Part shown: in pieces, positions 16,124-29,427 of the stretch
How the letters are laid out: each line of letters begins with the position of its first letter
Numbering within the stretch: the first letter of the stretch is position 1
NCBI RefSeq assembly: GCF_035989305.1
Contig: NZ_CP108514.1
Coordinates: forward strand, 5,498,501-5,562,500
Direction of reading: 5' to 3'
DNA: 64,000 nucleotides
Origin: Streptomyces sp. NBC_01233
GTDB taxonomy: Bacteria > Actinomycetota > Actinomycetes > Streptomycetales > Streptomycetaceae
Translations under genes and position numbers: made by a program
The notes under the pieces: generated by a model
The model's input: only the letters and a program-made list of their open reading frames with translations
The model's database searches: none
Told to the model about the DNA's origin: nothing

Positions 16124-16405
16124 GTGACGGACGCCCTGGGCTCCATCGACATGCCTGACGCCGAGGACGAGACGCGCGAGAAGAAGGCCCGCAAGGGCGG
16201 CAAGCGCGGCAAGAAGGGCCCTCTGGGCCGACTCGCGCTTTTCTACCGTCAGATCGTCGCGGAACTCCGCAAGGTTGTCTGGCCCACTCGCAACCAGCTC
16301 ACGACGTACACCACCGTGGTGATTGTCTTCGTCGTCATCATGATCGGTCTGGTGACCGTGATTGACTATGGGTTCCAGGAAGCCATCAAGTTCGTCTTCG
16401 GCTGA
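16124..16405 (+). CDS. secE: Preprotein translocase subunit SecE
   Basis: 93 residues from GTG 16124 (VTDALGSIDMPDAEDETREK). SecE clamps SecY in the membrane channel that exports unfolded proteins. It has an acidic then Lys/Gly-rich N terminus (KARKGGKRGKKGPLGRL), the amphipathic surface helix ALFYRQIVAELRKVVWPTR whose VVWPTR is the family signature, and one transmembrane helix (TTVVIVFVVIMIGLVTVI). GGTGAG lies 6-9 nt before the GTG. nusG follows after 84 nt. Confidence 0.95.
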   Translation: MTDALGSIDMPDAEDETREKKARKGGKRGKKGPLGRLALFYRQIVAELRKVVWPTRNQLTTYTTVVIVFVVIMIGLVTVIDYGFQEAIKFVFG

Positions 16406-16489
16406 TCCCCGCGGAGGGCGGCGCCTTGATGGGTGCCGCCCGTTTTCGCATGTTCCACCACCTTTTGTATCCAGGAAGAAGCAGCCACC

Positions 16490-17428
16490 GTGTCTGACCC
16501 GAACCTGAACGCGAGCCACGACTCCGTCGAGTCCGTCGAGGACGAGCTCGACATCGTCGAGGCGGCAGACGCTGTGGACCCCGATGAGGCCGAGCACGCC
16601 GACGCCAAGGCGGGTGTCGCCGCCGAGGAGGCCGCGCTGCACGTCGAGGACGAGATCGAGGCCGACGCCGAGATCGAGGACGACGCCGAGTTCGAAGAGG
16701 CTGCCGACGACGTCGAGACGGACGTCGAGGCCGACGCCGACATCGACGTTGAGGCCGAGGCCGATGACGAGGAGGCCGAAGAGGCCGCCCCGGTCGAGCC
16801 CGCCGAGCCCGTCGACCCCGTCCAGGCCCTGCGCGACGAGCTCCGTCTGCTTCCCGGCGAGTGGTACGTGATCCACACCTACGCCGGCTACGAGAAGCGC
16901 GTGAAGGCCAACCTGGAGCAGCGTGCCGTCTCGCTGAACGTCGAGGAGTTCATCTACCAGGCCGAGGTGCCCGAGGAAGAGATCGTCCAGATCAAGAACG
17001 GCGAGCGCAAGAACGTCCGGCAGAACAAGCTGCCCGGTTACGTTCTCGTCCGCATGGATCTGACGAACGAGTCCTGGGGCGTCGTCCGCAACACGCCTGG
17101 CGTCACCGGCTTCGTCGGCAACGCGTACGACCCGTACCCGCTGACCCTGGACGAGATCGTCAAGATGCTCGCGCCGGAGGCCAAGGAGAAGGCCGACAAG
17201 GCAGCCGCGGAGGCCGCCGGTCTGCCGGCGCCCGCCGTCAAGCGCACCATCGAGGTCCTGGACTTCGAGGTCGGCGACTCGGTCACCGTCACCGACGGCC
17301 CGTTCGCCACGCTGCAGGCGACGATCAACGAGATCAACCCGGACTCGAAGAAGGTCAAGGGCCTCGTCGAGATCTTCGGTCGCGAGACTCCGGTCGAGCT
17401 CAGCTTCGACCAGATCCAGAAGAACTGA
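16490..17428 (+). CDS. nusG: Transcription antitermination/termination factor NusG
   Basis: 312 residues from GTG 16490, with AGGAAG upstream. NusG binds RNA polymerase across the cleft and links it to Rho and the ribosome. The N-terminal 115 residues are an unusually acidic Asp/Glu/Ala extension, as in other streptomycetes. The NGN domain follows ([40 protein letters not shown]), then an Ala/Lys linker and the KOW domain ([28 protein letters not shown]). It is cotranscribed with secE and ended by a strong terminator. Confidence 0.96.
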   Translation: MSDPNLNASHDSVESVEDELDIVEAADAVDPDEAEHADAKAGVAAEEAALHVEDEIEADAEIEDDAEFEEAADDVETDVEADADIDVEAEADDEEAEEAAPVEPAEPVDPVQALRDELRLLPGEWYVIHTYAGYEKRVKANLEQRAVSLNVEEFIYQAEVPEEEIVQIKNGERKNVRQNKLPGYVLVRMDLTNESWGVVRNTPGVTGFVGNAYDPYPLTLDEIVKMLAPEAKEKADKAAAEAAGLPAPAVKRTIEVLDFEVGDSVTVTDGPFATLQATINEINPDSKKVKGLVEIFGRETPVELSFDQIQKN

Positions 17429-17452
17429 TCTTCTGAGACAACGCTTCCGGAC

Positions 17453-17497
17453 AGGTCAGATCGCCCCGTGAAGGGCGGTCTGACCTGCTCGGTTTTT
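17453..17497 (+). terminator. Intrinsic terminator after nusG
   Basis: A 14-bp stem with one wobble pair (17453-17466 with 17473-17486), loop CGTGAA, and the run TTTTT at 17493-17497. It is one of the few in the window with a true T run. Confidence 0.93.
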
Positions 17498-17592
17498 AGC
17501 CCCGCACCGATACCCGTTATCGTGGTGCGGTATGCCTCCATCCGGATGACCGGTTGGCGGCGAAAAACTCTCACTAGGACCCGGAGAGAGCA

Positions 17593-18027
17593 ATGCCTCC
17601 CAAGAAGAAGAAGATCACGGGGCTCATCAAGCTCCAGATCAAGGCCGGTGCGGCCAACCCGGCTCCGCCGGTCGGCCCCGCGCTCGGTCAGCACGGCGTC
17701 AACATCATGGAGTTCTGCAAGGCCTACAACGCCGCGACCGAGTCGCAGCGTGGCATGGTCGTGCCGGTGGAGATCACGGTCTACGACGACCGCTCCTTCA
17801 CCTTCATCACCAAGACTCCGCCGGCCGCGCGCCTCATCCTGAAGGCCGCGGGCATCGAGAAGGGCTCCGGCGAGCCGCACAAGACCAAGGTCGCCAAGCT
17901 CACCGGCGCCCAGGTCCGCGAGATCGCCGAGCTGAAGATGCCCGACCTGAACGCCAACGACGTCGACGCCGCGATGAAGATCATCGCCGGCACCGCGCGC
18001 TCGATGGGCGTCACGGTCGAAGGCTGA
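17593..18027 (+). CDS. rplK: Ribosomal protein uL11
   Basis: 144 residues ([20 protein letters not shown]). L11 forms the base of the stalk, contacts 23S rRNA in the GTPase centre and is needed for the stringent response through RelA. The Pro-rich start of the N-terminal domain ([21 protein letters not shown]) and the C-terminal rRNA-binding part are complete. GGAG lies 9 nt upstream. The 95-nt leader after the nusG terminator can fold (GCACC...GGTGC near 17503-17530) and would be the place for L1 autocontrol, but that is inference. Confidence 0.97.
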   Translation: MPPKKKKITGLIKLQIKAGAANPAPPVGPALGQHGVNIMEFCKAYNAATESQRGMVVPVEITVYDDRSFTFITKTPPAARLILKAAGIEKGSGEPHKTKVAKLTGAQVREIAELKMPDLNANDVDAAMKIIAGTARSMGVTVEG

Positions 18028-18114
18028 TCCAGCCACCCCAGCACCACCAGTGGTAGGACCAAGCGCTGGTCCGCACCACGACTCCATGCCTGAAGCCAAA
18101 ACACAGGAGCAGAA

Positions 18115-18843
18115 GTGAAGCGCAGCAAGACTCTCCGCGCTGCGGACGCCAAGGTCGACCGGGAGAAGCTGTACGCCCCGCTCGAGGCCGTCCGTCTCGC
18201 CAAGGAGACCTCCGCGACCAAGTTCGACAGCACCGTCGAGGTCGCCTTCCGCCTGGGTGTCGACCCGCGCAAGGCCGACCAGATGGTGCGTGGCACCGTG
18301 AACCTCCCGCACGGCACCGGCAAGACCGCCCGGGTCCTGGTCTTCGCGACCGGTGACCGTGCTGCGGCCGCGGAAGCCGCCGGCGCCGACATTGTCGGCG
18401 ACGACGAGCTGATCAACGAGATCGCCAAGGGCAACCGCCTGAACGAGTTCGACGCCGTTGTGGCCACCCCGGACCTCATGGGCAAGGTCGGCCGCCTCGG
18501 CCGCGTGCTCGGTCCCCGTGGCCTCATGCCGAACCCGAAGACCGGCACCGTCACGATGGACGTCGCGAAGGCCGTCACCGAGATCAAGGGTGGCAAGATC
18601 GAGTTCCGCGTCGACAAGCACTCGAACCTGCACTTCATCATCGGCAAGGTCTCCTTCTCCGATGAGCAGCTGGTCGAGAACTACGGCGCGGCCCTGGACG
18701 AGATCCTTCGTCTGAAGCCGTCCGCCGCGAAGGGCCGCTACATCAAGAAGGCCGCCCTGAGCACCACGATGGGTCCCGGCATCCAGCTGGACTCGAACCG
18801 CACCCGGAACCTCCTCGTCGAGGAAGACCCGGCTGCTGTCTGA
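18115..18843 (+). CDS. rplA: Ribosomal protein uL1
   Basis: 242 residues from GTG 18115 with AGGAG 7 nt upstream. It binds the L1 stalk of 23S rRNA and, in many bacteria, its own mRNA leader. The signature [19 protein letters not shown] is present, and both lobes of the fold are complete. It follows rplK after 87 nt and ends before a strong hairpin. Confidence 0.97.
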   Translation: MKRSKTLRAADAKVDREKLYAPLEAVRLAKETSATKFDSTVEVAFRLGVDPRKADQMVRGTVNLPHGTGKTARVLVFATGDRAAAAEAAGADIVGDDELINEIAKGNRLNEFDAVVATPDLMGKVGRLGRVLGPRGLMPNPKTGTVTMDVAKAVTEIKGGKIEFRVDKHSNLHFIIGKVSFSDEQLVENYGAALDEILRLKPSAAKGRYIKKAALSTTMGPGIQLDSNRTRNLLVEEDPAAV

Positions 18844-18867
18844 GCCTGACGGCTCACTGAGTGGCTG

Positions 18868-18910
18868 AACGGGCCCCTCGCCCCCTTCACGGGGCGGCGA
18901 GGGGCCCGTT
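18868..18910 (+). terminator. Terminator after rplA
   Basis: A perfect 15-bp stem (18868-18882 with 18896-18910), with CCCC/GGGG pairs within the loop, followed by TCCGTGTTTC. A minor hairpin TGAGCC/GGCTCA (18841-18856) covers the stop codon. Confidence 0.92.
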
Positions 18911-19022
18911 TCCGTGTTTCGGGCCACAGGCGGGTCGTCACGGGCGCAATGGAGGCGAGATCCCGCGGAGGGGGAACGTAGGGTCGCCTTGAATTCGACG
19001 CACGATCATGGGGGAGAACCAG

Positions 19023-19949
19023 ATGCACAAGGCTGTCCGGACCCGGGCCGGTATCGCGGTGGCGGGTACCGCACTGCTCGTGGGCGGCCTCACGGCCTGC
19101 GGTGGCGCGAAGGCCGACGCGGGCGGCGGCAAGGCCGAGGGGGGCCGCGGGGGCGACGCCAAGGCGCACTCTCCCGTGGAGGCGGTGAAGGCGTCGTACC
19201 TGAAGACGGTGGCCGCCAAGTTCGCCAAGGCGGAGCTGTCCACGGTCGGGCAGGACGGCAAGACCAGCGGTCAGTCCGGCACGAAGGGCTGGTACCCGGC
19301 CGGCCACGACGTGATCCTGAAGGGCGAGGAGCCCGAGTCCCGGTCGATCATGATGGGGGACATCGTCTACACCCAGACGGACAAGCCCGTGAACGGCAAG
19401 CCCTGGATGAGGATGAACCTGGCCAAGGACGGGAAGCCGGGGATCCGGCTGAACGAGGACCCGGCCGAGTACCTCGCGATGCTGCTGGGCCAGGAGAAGC
19501 TCAAGCACGTCGGCGCCGAAAAGACCGACGGCATCGACGCGCAGCACTACAAGGGCAGCCTCACCAACGAGGACCTGCTCAAGGCGGACGAGTCCACCAA
19601 GGCCATGGACGAGAAGAACCGTCAGTACCTGCGCGAGGCCCTGAAGCACGTCAAGACCTTCGAGGTCGACCTGTGGATCGGCAAGGACGGCTACCCCGTC
19701 CGCGTCGACAGTGTGAGCACGGACGGCAAGGGCACCTCGAAGACGACGGCGAAGTTCTCCGACTTCGGCAGCGTCCCCGCCGTCCAGCCGCCGCCGGCCG
19801 ACCAGGTCATCGCCTTCGAGAACGTCCTGAAGGGCGTCGACGAGTCCCTCGCGGAGACCGACCAGAAGCTGAAGGACGCCGACGACGACCTGAAGGAGGC
19901 CGACAAGACGCTGCGGGACGCCGGACTGGGCGGTCTCGGCGGCTCCTGA
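19023..19949 (+). CDS. Lipoprotein of the LppX/LprAFG-like group
   Basis: 308 residues. The signal peptide ends in a lipobox LTAC (Cys26), so the mature protein is lipid-anchored outside the membrane. A Gly/Ala/Asp linker follows, then a domain with WYPAGHDVILKG, SIMMGDIVYTQ and DLWIGKDGYPVRVDS, the alternating pattern of LppX/LprAFG-type beta-sheet lipoproteins that carry lipids. The last 35 residues form a charged helix (LAETDQKLKDADDDLKEADK). ATG 19023 was chosen because GGGGGAG lies 6-12 nt before it; an in-frame codon at 19008 has no site. Lipoproteins between rplA and rplJ are usual in Streptomyces. Confidence 0.8.
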   Translation: MHKAVRTRAGIAVAGTALLVGGLTACGGAKADAGGGKAEGGRGGDAKAHSPVEAVKASYLKTVAAKFAKAELSTVGQDGKTSGQSGTKGWYPAGHDVILKGEEPESRSIMMGDIVYTQTDKPVNGKPWMRMNLAKDGKPGIRLNEDPAEYLAMLLGQEKLKHVGAEKTDGIDAQHYKGSLTNEDLLKADESTKAMDEKNRQYLREALKHVKTFEVDLWIGKDGYPVRVDSVSTDGKGTSKTTAKFSDFGSVPAVQPPPADQVIAFENVLKGVDESLAETDQKLKDADDDLKEADKTLRDAGLGGLGGS

Positions 19950-19969
19950 GACGGCTGGCCGGAGGCGAT

Positions 19970-19999
19970 TTGCCTCGACTGGACCCCTTCACGTACGCT
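19970..19999 (+). promoter_or_regulatory. Promoter for rplJ-rplL
   Basis: -35 TTGCCT (19970-19975), 18-nt spacer and -10 TACGCT (19994-19999), about 215 nt before rplJ, just ahead of the L10-type leader. Confidence 0.6.
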
Positions 20000-20004
20000 T
20001 CCCC

Positions 20005-20092
20005 AGAAGCCAAAGACCGCTGGTCGTTGCCGTGCCCGCAAGGGTGCGGCGGCCGAAGGATCCGCTGAGCGCGGACGTCCTGCGCAGGTGTT
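20005..20092 (+). ncRNA. L10-type autoregulatory leader RNA
   Basis: The stretch after the promoter holds AGACCGCTGGTCG, then a hairpin GCCG-TG-CCC-GCAA-GGG-TG-CGGC (20029-20050), then GGA..CCGC/GCGG..TCC (20058-20080). This matches the general plan of rplJ leaders, where free L10(L12)4 complex binds a bulged stem and lowers translation. The base-level structure is read by eye only. Confidence 0.7.
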
Positions 20093-20129
20093 CGTGGAAA
20101 AGCTCCCGGAGTGATCCGGTCGAGCTTCA

Positions 20130-20165
20130 GCCCCGTGCGCTTGCGCCGGGGCGTTTCGTTTTGTT
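20130..20165 (+). terminator. Attenuator-like terminator in the rplJ leader
   Basis: GCCCCG-T-GCGC paired with GCGC-CGGGGC (20130-20152) around a tight loop, followed by GTTTCGTTTTGTT. It lies 49 nt before rplJ, so part of the transcripts may stop here. Confidence 0.7.
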
Positions 20166-20213
20166 CAGCCCCTTCTGAGCGGTCCTCATCACCCGGAAGG
20201 AGGCCGACGCACT

Positions 20214-20744
20214 ATGCCGACGCCCAACAAGGCTGCCGCGGTAGCCGAGCTCAAGGACGCGTTCCAGAGCTCGAACGCCGCCGTGCTGACCGAGTACCGG
20301 GGTCTCACCGTCGCGCAGCTCAAGACGCTGCGTCGCTCTCTCGGTGAGAACGCCCAGTACGCCGTGGTGAAGAACACGCTGACCAAGATTGCGGCCAACC
20401 AGGCCGGGATCACCGCGCTGGACGAGCACTTCGCTGGTCCGACCGCGGTCGCCTTCATCACCGGTGACCCGGTGGAGTCGGCGAAGAGCCTGCGTGACTT
20501 CGCCAAGGACAACCCGAACCTCATCATCAAGGCGGGTGTCCTTGATGGCAAGGCGCTCACCGCCGATGAGATCAAGAAGCTTGCGGACCTCGAGTCCCGC
20601 GAGGTTCTGCTCAGCAAGCTGGCCGGCGCGTTCAAGGGCAAGCAGTCTCAGGCTGCCTCGCTCTTCCAGGCGCTGCCGTCGAAGTTCGTCCGCACCGCGG
20701 AAGCGCTTCGCGTCAAGCTCGCCGAGCAGGGCGGTGCCGAGTAA
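20214..20744 (+). CDS. rplJ: Ribosomal protein uL10
   Basis: 176 residues ([20 protein letters not shown]). L10 is the scaffold of the stalk that carries the L7/L12 dimers. The N-terminal rRNA-binding domain with [20 protein letters not shown] and the C-terminal helices that bind L12 ([14 protein letters not shown]) are both present. GGAAGGAGG lies before the ATG. rplL follows after 110 nt. Confidence 0.97.
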   Translation: MPTPNKAAAVAELKDAFQSSNAAVLTEYRGLTVAQLKTLRRSLGENAQYAVVKNTLTKIAANQAGITALDEHFAGPTAVAFITGDPVESAKSLRDFAKDNPNLIIKAGVLDGKALTADEIKKLADLESREVLLSKLAGAFKGKQSQAASLFQALPSKFVRTAEALRVKLAEQGGAE

Positions 20745-20854
20745 TTCGGCTCGCGCACTGATCCACGCCGCCTAGTGCGTGGGTCGTAGCGGGCCGTTAC
20801 GCCCGCCTCTATATACATCCGGCACCTGCCGATTTAGTGGAAGGATCGCCCATC

Positions 20855-21238
20855 ATGGCGAAGCTCTCTCAGGACGACCTCCTCGCCCAGTTCGAGGAGA
20901 TGACCCTCATCGAGCTCTCTGAGTTCGTGAAGGCCTTCGAGGAGAAGTTCGACGTCACCGCCGCCGCGGCCGTCGCCGTTGCCGGCCCCGCCGCCGGTGG
21001 CCCGGCCGCCGAGGTTGCCGAGGAGCAGGACGAGTTCGACGTCATCCTCACCGGTGCCGGCGACAAGAAGATCCAGGTCATCAAGGTCGTGCGTGAGCTG
21101 ACCTCCCTGGGCCTCAAGGAGGCCAAGGACCTCGTGGACGGCGCTCCGAAGCCGGTCCTCGAGAAGGTCGCCAAGGAGGCCGCTGACAAGGCCGCCGAGT
21201 CCCTCAAGGCTGCCGGCGCGGCTGTCGAGGTCAAGTAA
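20855..21238 (+). CDS. rplL: Ribosomal protein bL12 (L7/L12)
   Basis: 127 residues ([20 protein letters not shown]). It has an N-terminal dimerisation domain, an Ala/Gly/Pro hinge ([18 protein letters not shown]) and the C-terminal factor-binding domain ([33 protein letters not shown]). Several copies per ribosome recruit EF-G and EF-Tu. The start was set at 20855, where AAGGA lies about 11 nt upstream. Confidence 0.97.
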   Translation: MAKLSQDDLLAQFEEMTLIELSEFVKAFEEKFDVTAAAAVAVAGPAAGGPAAEVAEEQDEFDVILTGAGDKKIQVIKVVRELTSLGLKEAKDLVDGAPKPVLEKVAKEAADKAAESLKAAGAAVEVK

Positions 21239-21245
21239 CACCTCT

Positions 21246-21298
21246 GGGGCCTCTCTGAGGCCCCAACCAAGGGCGATCACCCGTAAGGGTGGTCGCCC
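21246..21298 (+). terminator. Two consecutive hairpins after rplL
   Basis: GGGGCCTC-TCT-GAGGCCCC (21246-21264) is followed by a 12-bp stem with one wobble (21271-21282 with 21287-21298, loop GTAA) and CTTTGG. They should stop or reduce transcription from rplJL into rpoBC. Confidence 0.85.
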
Positions 21299-21322
21299 TT
21301 TGGCGTACCCGCGGTGCCTGAC

Positions 21323-21350
21323 TTGCCCTGGTCTCGTTGGGGAGTAGGGT
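21323..21350 (+). promoter_or_regulatory. Upstream candidate promoter of rpoB
   Basis: -35 TTGCCC (21323-21328), 16-nt spacer, -10 TAGGGT (21345-21350). Transcripts would carry a leader of nearly 470 nt including the folded segment at 21433-21476. Confidence 0.5.
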
Positions 21351-21432
21351 GATCATCGTTGCCCCGATGCAGGGTCTGAAGATGATCCGCTCGGAGCAGG
21401 GGGCCTTGACGAACGGGACGCGGCGCGCAATT

Positions 21433-21476
21433 CTCAGACCCGTCGAGAGGTCGACCACCTCGATCCGAGATCTGAG
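21433..21476 (+). ncRNA. Possible structured RNA in the long rpoB leader
   Basis: CTCAGA (21433-21438) pairs with TCTGAG (21471-21476), and inside GAGGT (21447-21451) pairs with ACCTC (21457-21461). A frame of 103 codons also crosses here (21337-21648), but it has no ribosome site and no family likeness. Besides the two promoters and this fold, nothing else was seen in 21299-21598. Confidence 0.35.
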
Positions 21477-21598
21477 GCATGGATCGACTACGAAGAGGGC
21501 AGTACTGATACGCGCTCTGTGTACGAGGGACGCACGCGTTGTACGCAGGGTCGGACGAGCACTGCGTTGGTTGAACGAGTTGGGGAAGGCCTGTTGCC

Positions 21599-21646
21599 GG
21601 TTTCCGGAAACCTGGTCTGGACATCAGTGGGCCAAGTGGCTACACT
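21599..21646 (+). promoter_or_regulatory. Main rpoB promoter with an upstream 14-bp palindrome
   Basis: -35 TGGACA (21618-21623), a 17-nt spacer and -10 TACACT (21641-21646). The perfect palindrome GGTTTCCGGAAACC (21599-21612) ends 5 nt before the -35, a usual place for an activator or repressor. The start point would be near 21653, leaving a leader of about 170 nt. Confidence 0.7.
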
Positions 21647-21825
21647 GACCCTTTGCGCTGCCTGTTAGCTGTCCCCTGCCCGTCGCCAGGGACATGCCCA
21701 CGCTTGAGCACACTTGATTGATCCGCCCTGACCTGGCCTTTCAGCTGGATTTGGGGGGCTTGTCTTCTGTGTCTGCTGGGACCGGTACGCGCGTAGTGAG
21801 TCCGAGCCCTCGGAAGGACCCCCTC

Positions 21826-24800
21826 TTGGCCGCCTCGCGCAACGCCTCGACCAATACGAACAACGGTGCCAGCACCGCCCCGCTGCGCATCTCCTTTGCA
21901 AAGATCAAGGAGCCCCTCGAGGTTCCGAACCTCCTGGCGCTGCAGACCGAGAGCTTTGACTGGCTTCTCGGCAATGCTGCCTGGAAGTCTCGCGTCGAGT
22001 CGGCGCTTGAGAGTGGACAGGACGTCCCCACCAAGTCCGGTCTGGAAGAGATCTTCGAGGAGATCTCGCCGATCGAGGACTTCTCCGGGTCGATGTCGCT
22101 GACCTTCCGCGACCACCGTTTCGAGCCGGCGAAGAACTCTGTCGACGAGTGCAAGGAGCGCGACTTCACGTACGCGGCTCCGCTGTTCGTCACGGCCGAG
22201 TTCACGAACAACGAGACCGGAGAGATCAAGTCTCAGACGGTCTTCATGGGCGACTTCCCGCTCATGACCAACAAGGGCACCTTCGTCATCAACGGCACCG
22301 AGCGTGTCGTCGTGTCGCAGCTTGTCCGCTCCCCCGGTGTCTACTTCGACTCCTCCATCGACAAGACGTCCGACAAGGACATCTTCTCCGCCAAGATCAT
22401 CCCGTCCCGGGGTGCCTGGCTGGAGATGGAGATCGACAAGCGCGACATGGTCGGTGTACGCATCGACCGCAAGCGCAAGCAGTCCGTCACCGTCCTCCTG
22501 AAGGCTCTCGGCTGGACCACCGAGCAGATCCTCGAGGAGTTCGGCGAGTACGAGTCCATGCGCGCCACCCTGGAGAAGGACCACACCCAGGGCCAGGACG
22601 ACGCGCTGCTCGACATCTACCGCAAGCTGCGCCCGGGCGAGCCGCCGACCCGCGAGGCCGCTCAGACGCTGCTCGAGAACCTCTACTTCAACCCGAAGCG
22701 CTACGACCTCGCCAAGGTCGGCCGCTACAAGGTGAACAAGAAGCTCGGCGCCGACGAGCCGCTCGACGCCGGTGTGCTCACCACCGACGACGTCATCGCG
22801 ACGATCAAGTACCTGGTCAAGCTGCACGCCGGCGAGACCGAGACGACCGGCGAGTCCGGCCGTTCGATCGTGGTCGAGACCGATGACATCGACCACTTCG
22901 GCAACCGTCGTCTGCGCAACGTCGGCGAGCTCATCCAGAACCAGGTCCGCACGGGTCTGGCCCGTATGGAGCGCGTCGTCCGCGAGCGCATGACGACCCA
23001 GGACGTCGAGGCGATCACGCCGCAGACCCTGATCAACATCCGGCCGGTCGTCGCCTCCATCAAGGAGTTCTTCGGCACCAGCCAGCTGTCGCAGTTCATG
23101 GACCAGAACAACCCGCTCTCGGGCCTGACCCACAAGCGCCGCCTGTCGGCGCTGGGCCCCGGCGGTCTGTCCCGTGAGCGGGCCGGCTTCGAGGTCCGTG
23201 ACGTTCACCCGTCGCACTACGGCCGCATGTGCCCGATCGAGACCCCTGAAGGCCCGAACATCGGTCTGATCGGCTCGCTCGCCTCCTACGGCCGCGTCAA
23301 CGCGTTCGGCTTCGTGGAGACCCCGTACCGCAAGGTCATCGACGGCGTCGTCACCGACGAGGTCGACTACCTGACGGCCGACGAGGAAGACCGCTTCGTC
23401 ATCGCCCAGGCCAATGCCGGCCTGTCCGAGGACATGCGCTTCACCGAGAACCGCGTGCTGGTGCGCCGTCGTGGCGGCGAGATCGACTACATCGCCGGCG
23501 ACGACGTCGACTACATGGACGTCTCCCCGCGCCAGATGGTGTCCGTCGCGACCGCGATGATCCCCTTCCTGGAGCACGACGACGCCAACCGTGCCCTCAT
23601 GGGCGCGAACATGATGCGCCAGGCCGTTCCGCTCATCAAGGCGGAGGCCCCGCTCGTAGGCACCGGCATGGAGTACCGCTGTGCGGTCGACGCCGGTGAC
23701 TCGATCCGTGCGGAGAAGGACGGTGTCGTCCAGGAGGTCTCGGCCGACTACATCACCGTCGCCAACGACGACGGCACGTACACCACGTACCGCGTCGCCA
23801 AGTTCTCCCGCTCGAACCAGGGCACCTCGGTCAACCAGAAGGTCATCGTCAACGAGGGTGACCGGATCGTCGAGTCCCAGGTCCTCGCCGACGGACCGGC
23901 GACCGAAGAGGGCGAGATGGCCCTCGGCAAGAACCTGCTCGTCGCGTTCATGCCGTGGGAAGGTCACAACTACGAGGACGCGATCATCCTGTCGCAGCGC
24001 CTCGTGCAGGACGACGTCCTCTCCTCGATCCACATCGAGGAGCACGAGGTCGATGCCCGTGACACCAAGCTCGGCCCCGAGGAGATCACCCGGGACATCC
24101 CGAACGTCTCCGAGGAGGTCCTCGCGGACCTCGACGAGCGCGGCATCATCCGCATCGGTGCGGACGTAGTCGCCGGCGACATCCTGGTCGGCAAGGTCAC
24201 GCCCAAGGGTGAGACCGAGCTGACCCCGGAGGAGCGCCTGCTCCGCGCGATCTTCGGTGAGAAGGCCCGCGAGGTGCGTGACACCTCGCTCAAGGTCCCT
24301 CACGGTGAGATCGGCAAGGTCATCGGTGTCCGCGTCTTCGACCGCGAGGAGGGCGACGAGCTTCCTCCGGGCGTGAACCAGCTGGTCCGCGTCTACGTCG
24401 CCCAGAAGCGCAAGATCACCGACGGTGACAAGCTCGCCGGCCGCCACGGCAACAAGGGTGTCATCTCCAAGATCCTTCCGATCGAGGACATGCCCTTCCT
24501 TGAGGACGGCACGCCGGTCGACATCATCCTGAACCCGCTGGGTGTCCCGTCCCGAATGAACCCGGGACAGGTCCTGGAGATCCACCTCGGCTGGCTCGCC
24601 AGCCGCGGCTGGGACGTCTCCGGGCTCGGCGAGGAGTGGGCCGAGCGTCTGAAGGTCATCGGTGCCGACAAGGTCGCGCCCGGTACCAACGTCGCCACCC
24701 CGGTGTTCGACGGTGCGCGCGAGGACGAGCTCGCGGGCCTCTTCGAGCACACCATCCCGAACCGCGACGGTGACCGCCTGGTCCTCCCGTCCGGCAAGGC

Positions 24801-25308
24801 GCGCCTGTTCGACGGCCGCTCCGGCGAGCCGTTCCCGGACCCGATCTCGATCGGGTACATGTACATCCTCAAGCTCCACCACCTGGTCGACGACAAGCTC
24901 CACGCTCGGTCGACCGGTCCGTACTCGATGATCACGCAGCAGCCGCTGGGTGGTAAGGCGCAGTTCGGTGGCCAGCGCTTCGGTGAGATGGAGGTGTGGG
25001 CGCTCGAGGCTTATGGCGCCGCTTACGCCCTCCAGGAGCTGCTGACCATCAAGTCCGACGACGTCACCGGCCGCGTGAAGGTCTACGAGGCCATCGTCAA
25101 GGGCGAGAACATCCCCGAGCCGGGCATTCCCGAGTCCTTCAAGGTGCTCATCAAGGAAATGCAGTCGCTCTGCCTCAACGTGGAGGTGCTGTCCTCGGAC
25201 GGCATGTCCATCGAGATGCGCGACACCGACGAGGACGTCTTCCGCGCGGCGGAGGAGCTCGGTATCGACCTGTCCCGGCGTGAGCCGAGCAGCGTCGAAG
25301 AGGTCTGA
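21826..25308 (+). CDS. rpoB: DNA-directed RNA polymerase beta subunit
   Basis: 1160 residues from TTG 21826 ([20 protein letters not shown]), matching the start and length usual for Streptomyces; GGAAGG lies 8 nt upstream. Longer in-frame starts to 21718 lack a ribosome site. The rifampicin region is wild type ([20 protein letters not shown], then [10 protein letters not shown]), so the enzyme should be rifampicin-sensitive. Other conserved blocks include [20 protein letters not shown], the flap and the C-terminal clamp ([20 protein letters not shown]). Together with rpoC it forms the catalytic core. Confidence 0.97.
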   Translation: MAASRNASTNTNNGASTAPLRISFAKIKEPLEVPNLLALQTESFDWLLGNAAWKSRVESALESGQDVPTKSGLEEIFEEISPIEDFSGSMSLTFRDHRFEPAKNSVDECKERDFTYAAPLFVTAEFTNNETGEIKSQTVFMGDFPLMTNKGTFVINGTERVVVSQLVRSPGVYFDSSIDKTSDKDIFSAKIIPSRGAWLEMEIDKRDMVGVRIDRKRKQSVTVLLKALGWTTEQILEEFGEYESMRATLEKDHTQGQDDALLDIYRKLRPGEPPTREAAQTLLENLYFNPKRYDLAKVGRYKVNKKLGADEPLDAGVLTTDDVIATIKYLVKLHAGETETTGESGRSIVVETDDIDHFGNRRLRNVGELIQNQVRTGLARMERVVRERMTTQDVEAITPQTLINIRPVVASIKEFFGTSQLSQFMDQNNPLSGLTHKRRLSALGPGGLSRERAGFEVRDVHPSHYGRMCPIETPEGPNIGLIGSLASYGRVNAFGFVETPYRKVIDGVVTDEVDYLTADEEDRFVIAQANAGLSEDMRFTENRVLVRRRGGEIDYIAGDDVDYMDVSPRQMVSVATAMIPFLEHDDANRALMGANMMRQAVPLIKAEAPLVGTGMEYRCAVDAGDSIRAEKDGVVQEVSADYITVANDDGTYTTYRVAKFSRSNQGTSVNQKVIVNEGDRIVESQVLADGPATEEGEMALGKNLLVAFMPWEGHNYEDAIILSQRLVQDDVLSSIHIEEHEVDARDTKLGPEEITRDIPNVSEEVLADLDERGIIRIGADVVAGDILVGKVTPKGETELTPEERLLRAIFGEKAREVRDTSLKVPHGEIGKVIGVRVFDREEGDELPPGVNQLVRVYVAQKRKITDGDKLAGRHGNKGVISKILPIEDMPFLEDGTPVDIILNPLGVPSRMNPGQVLEIHLGWLASRGWDVSGLGEEWAERLKVIGADKVAPGTNVATPVFDGAREDELAGLFEHTIPNRDGDRLVLPSGKARLFDGRSGEPFPDPISIGYMYILKLHHLVDDKLHARSTGPYSMITQQPLGGKAQFGGQRFGEMEVWALEAYGAAYALQELLTIKSDDVTGRVKVYEAIVKGENIPEPGIPESFKVLIKEMQSLCLNVEVLSSDGMSIEMRDTDEDVFRAAEELGIDLSRREPSSVEEV

Positions 25309-25315
25309 CGGGCCT

Positions 25316-25345
25316 GACGGGGGGCCCGCTCAAGAGCCCCCCGTC
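25316..25345 (+). promoter_or_regulatory. Hairpin between rpoB and rpoC
   Basis: GACGGGGGGC (25316-25325) pairs with GCCCCCCGTC (25336-25345), 10 bp, no T run. It starts 8 nt after the rpoB stop and may be an RNA processing or stabilising site rather than a terminator. Confidence 0.6.
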
Positions 25346-25405
25346 ATCCCCGGGACCGTTCAGACCATGATTGAGACTCGACCCCGAAAGAGGGATTGAC
25401 GCACA

Positions 25406-29305
<3,900 letters not shown>

Positions 29306-29316
29306 GAGCTCGTAAG

Positions 29317-29360
29317 AAGAAACCCCCGTCGCTCCGAGAGGAGCGGCGGGGGGTTTCTTC
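29317..29360. terminator. Bidirectional terminator between rpoC and the YfhO-family gene
   Basis: The stem CCCCCGTCGCTCC (29323-29335) pairs with 29340-29352 around GAGA, with T-rich tails on both strands (TTTCTTC after it, TTTCTTC on the complement). It can end rpoC rightward and the convergent gene leftward. Confidence 0.92.
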
Positions 29361-29427
29361 GTTCCCGGGTTTTCTCGTTCCTGCGGGCGCAGGGCGCAGG
29401 GCGGGGGCCAGGGCGCAGCGGGCGGGC

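Noticed and set aside
21337..21648. A 103-codon frame before rpoB
   Set aside because: It lies across the rpoB promoter and leader fold, lacks a ribosome site and has no known relatives in memory; the RNA fold seems a better explanation.
21640..24903. A 1087-codon minus-strand frame opposite rpoB
   Set aside because: Antisense shadow of rpoB codon bias; no ribosome site or recognisable family.
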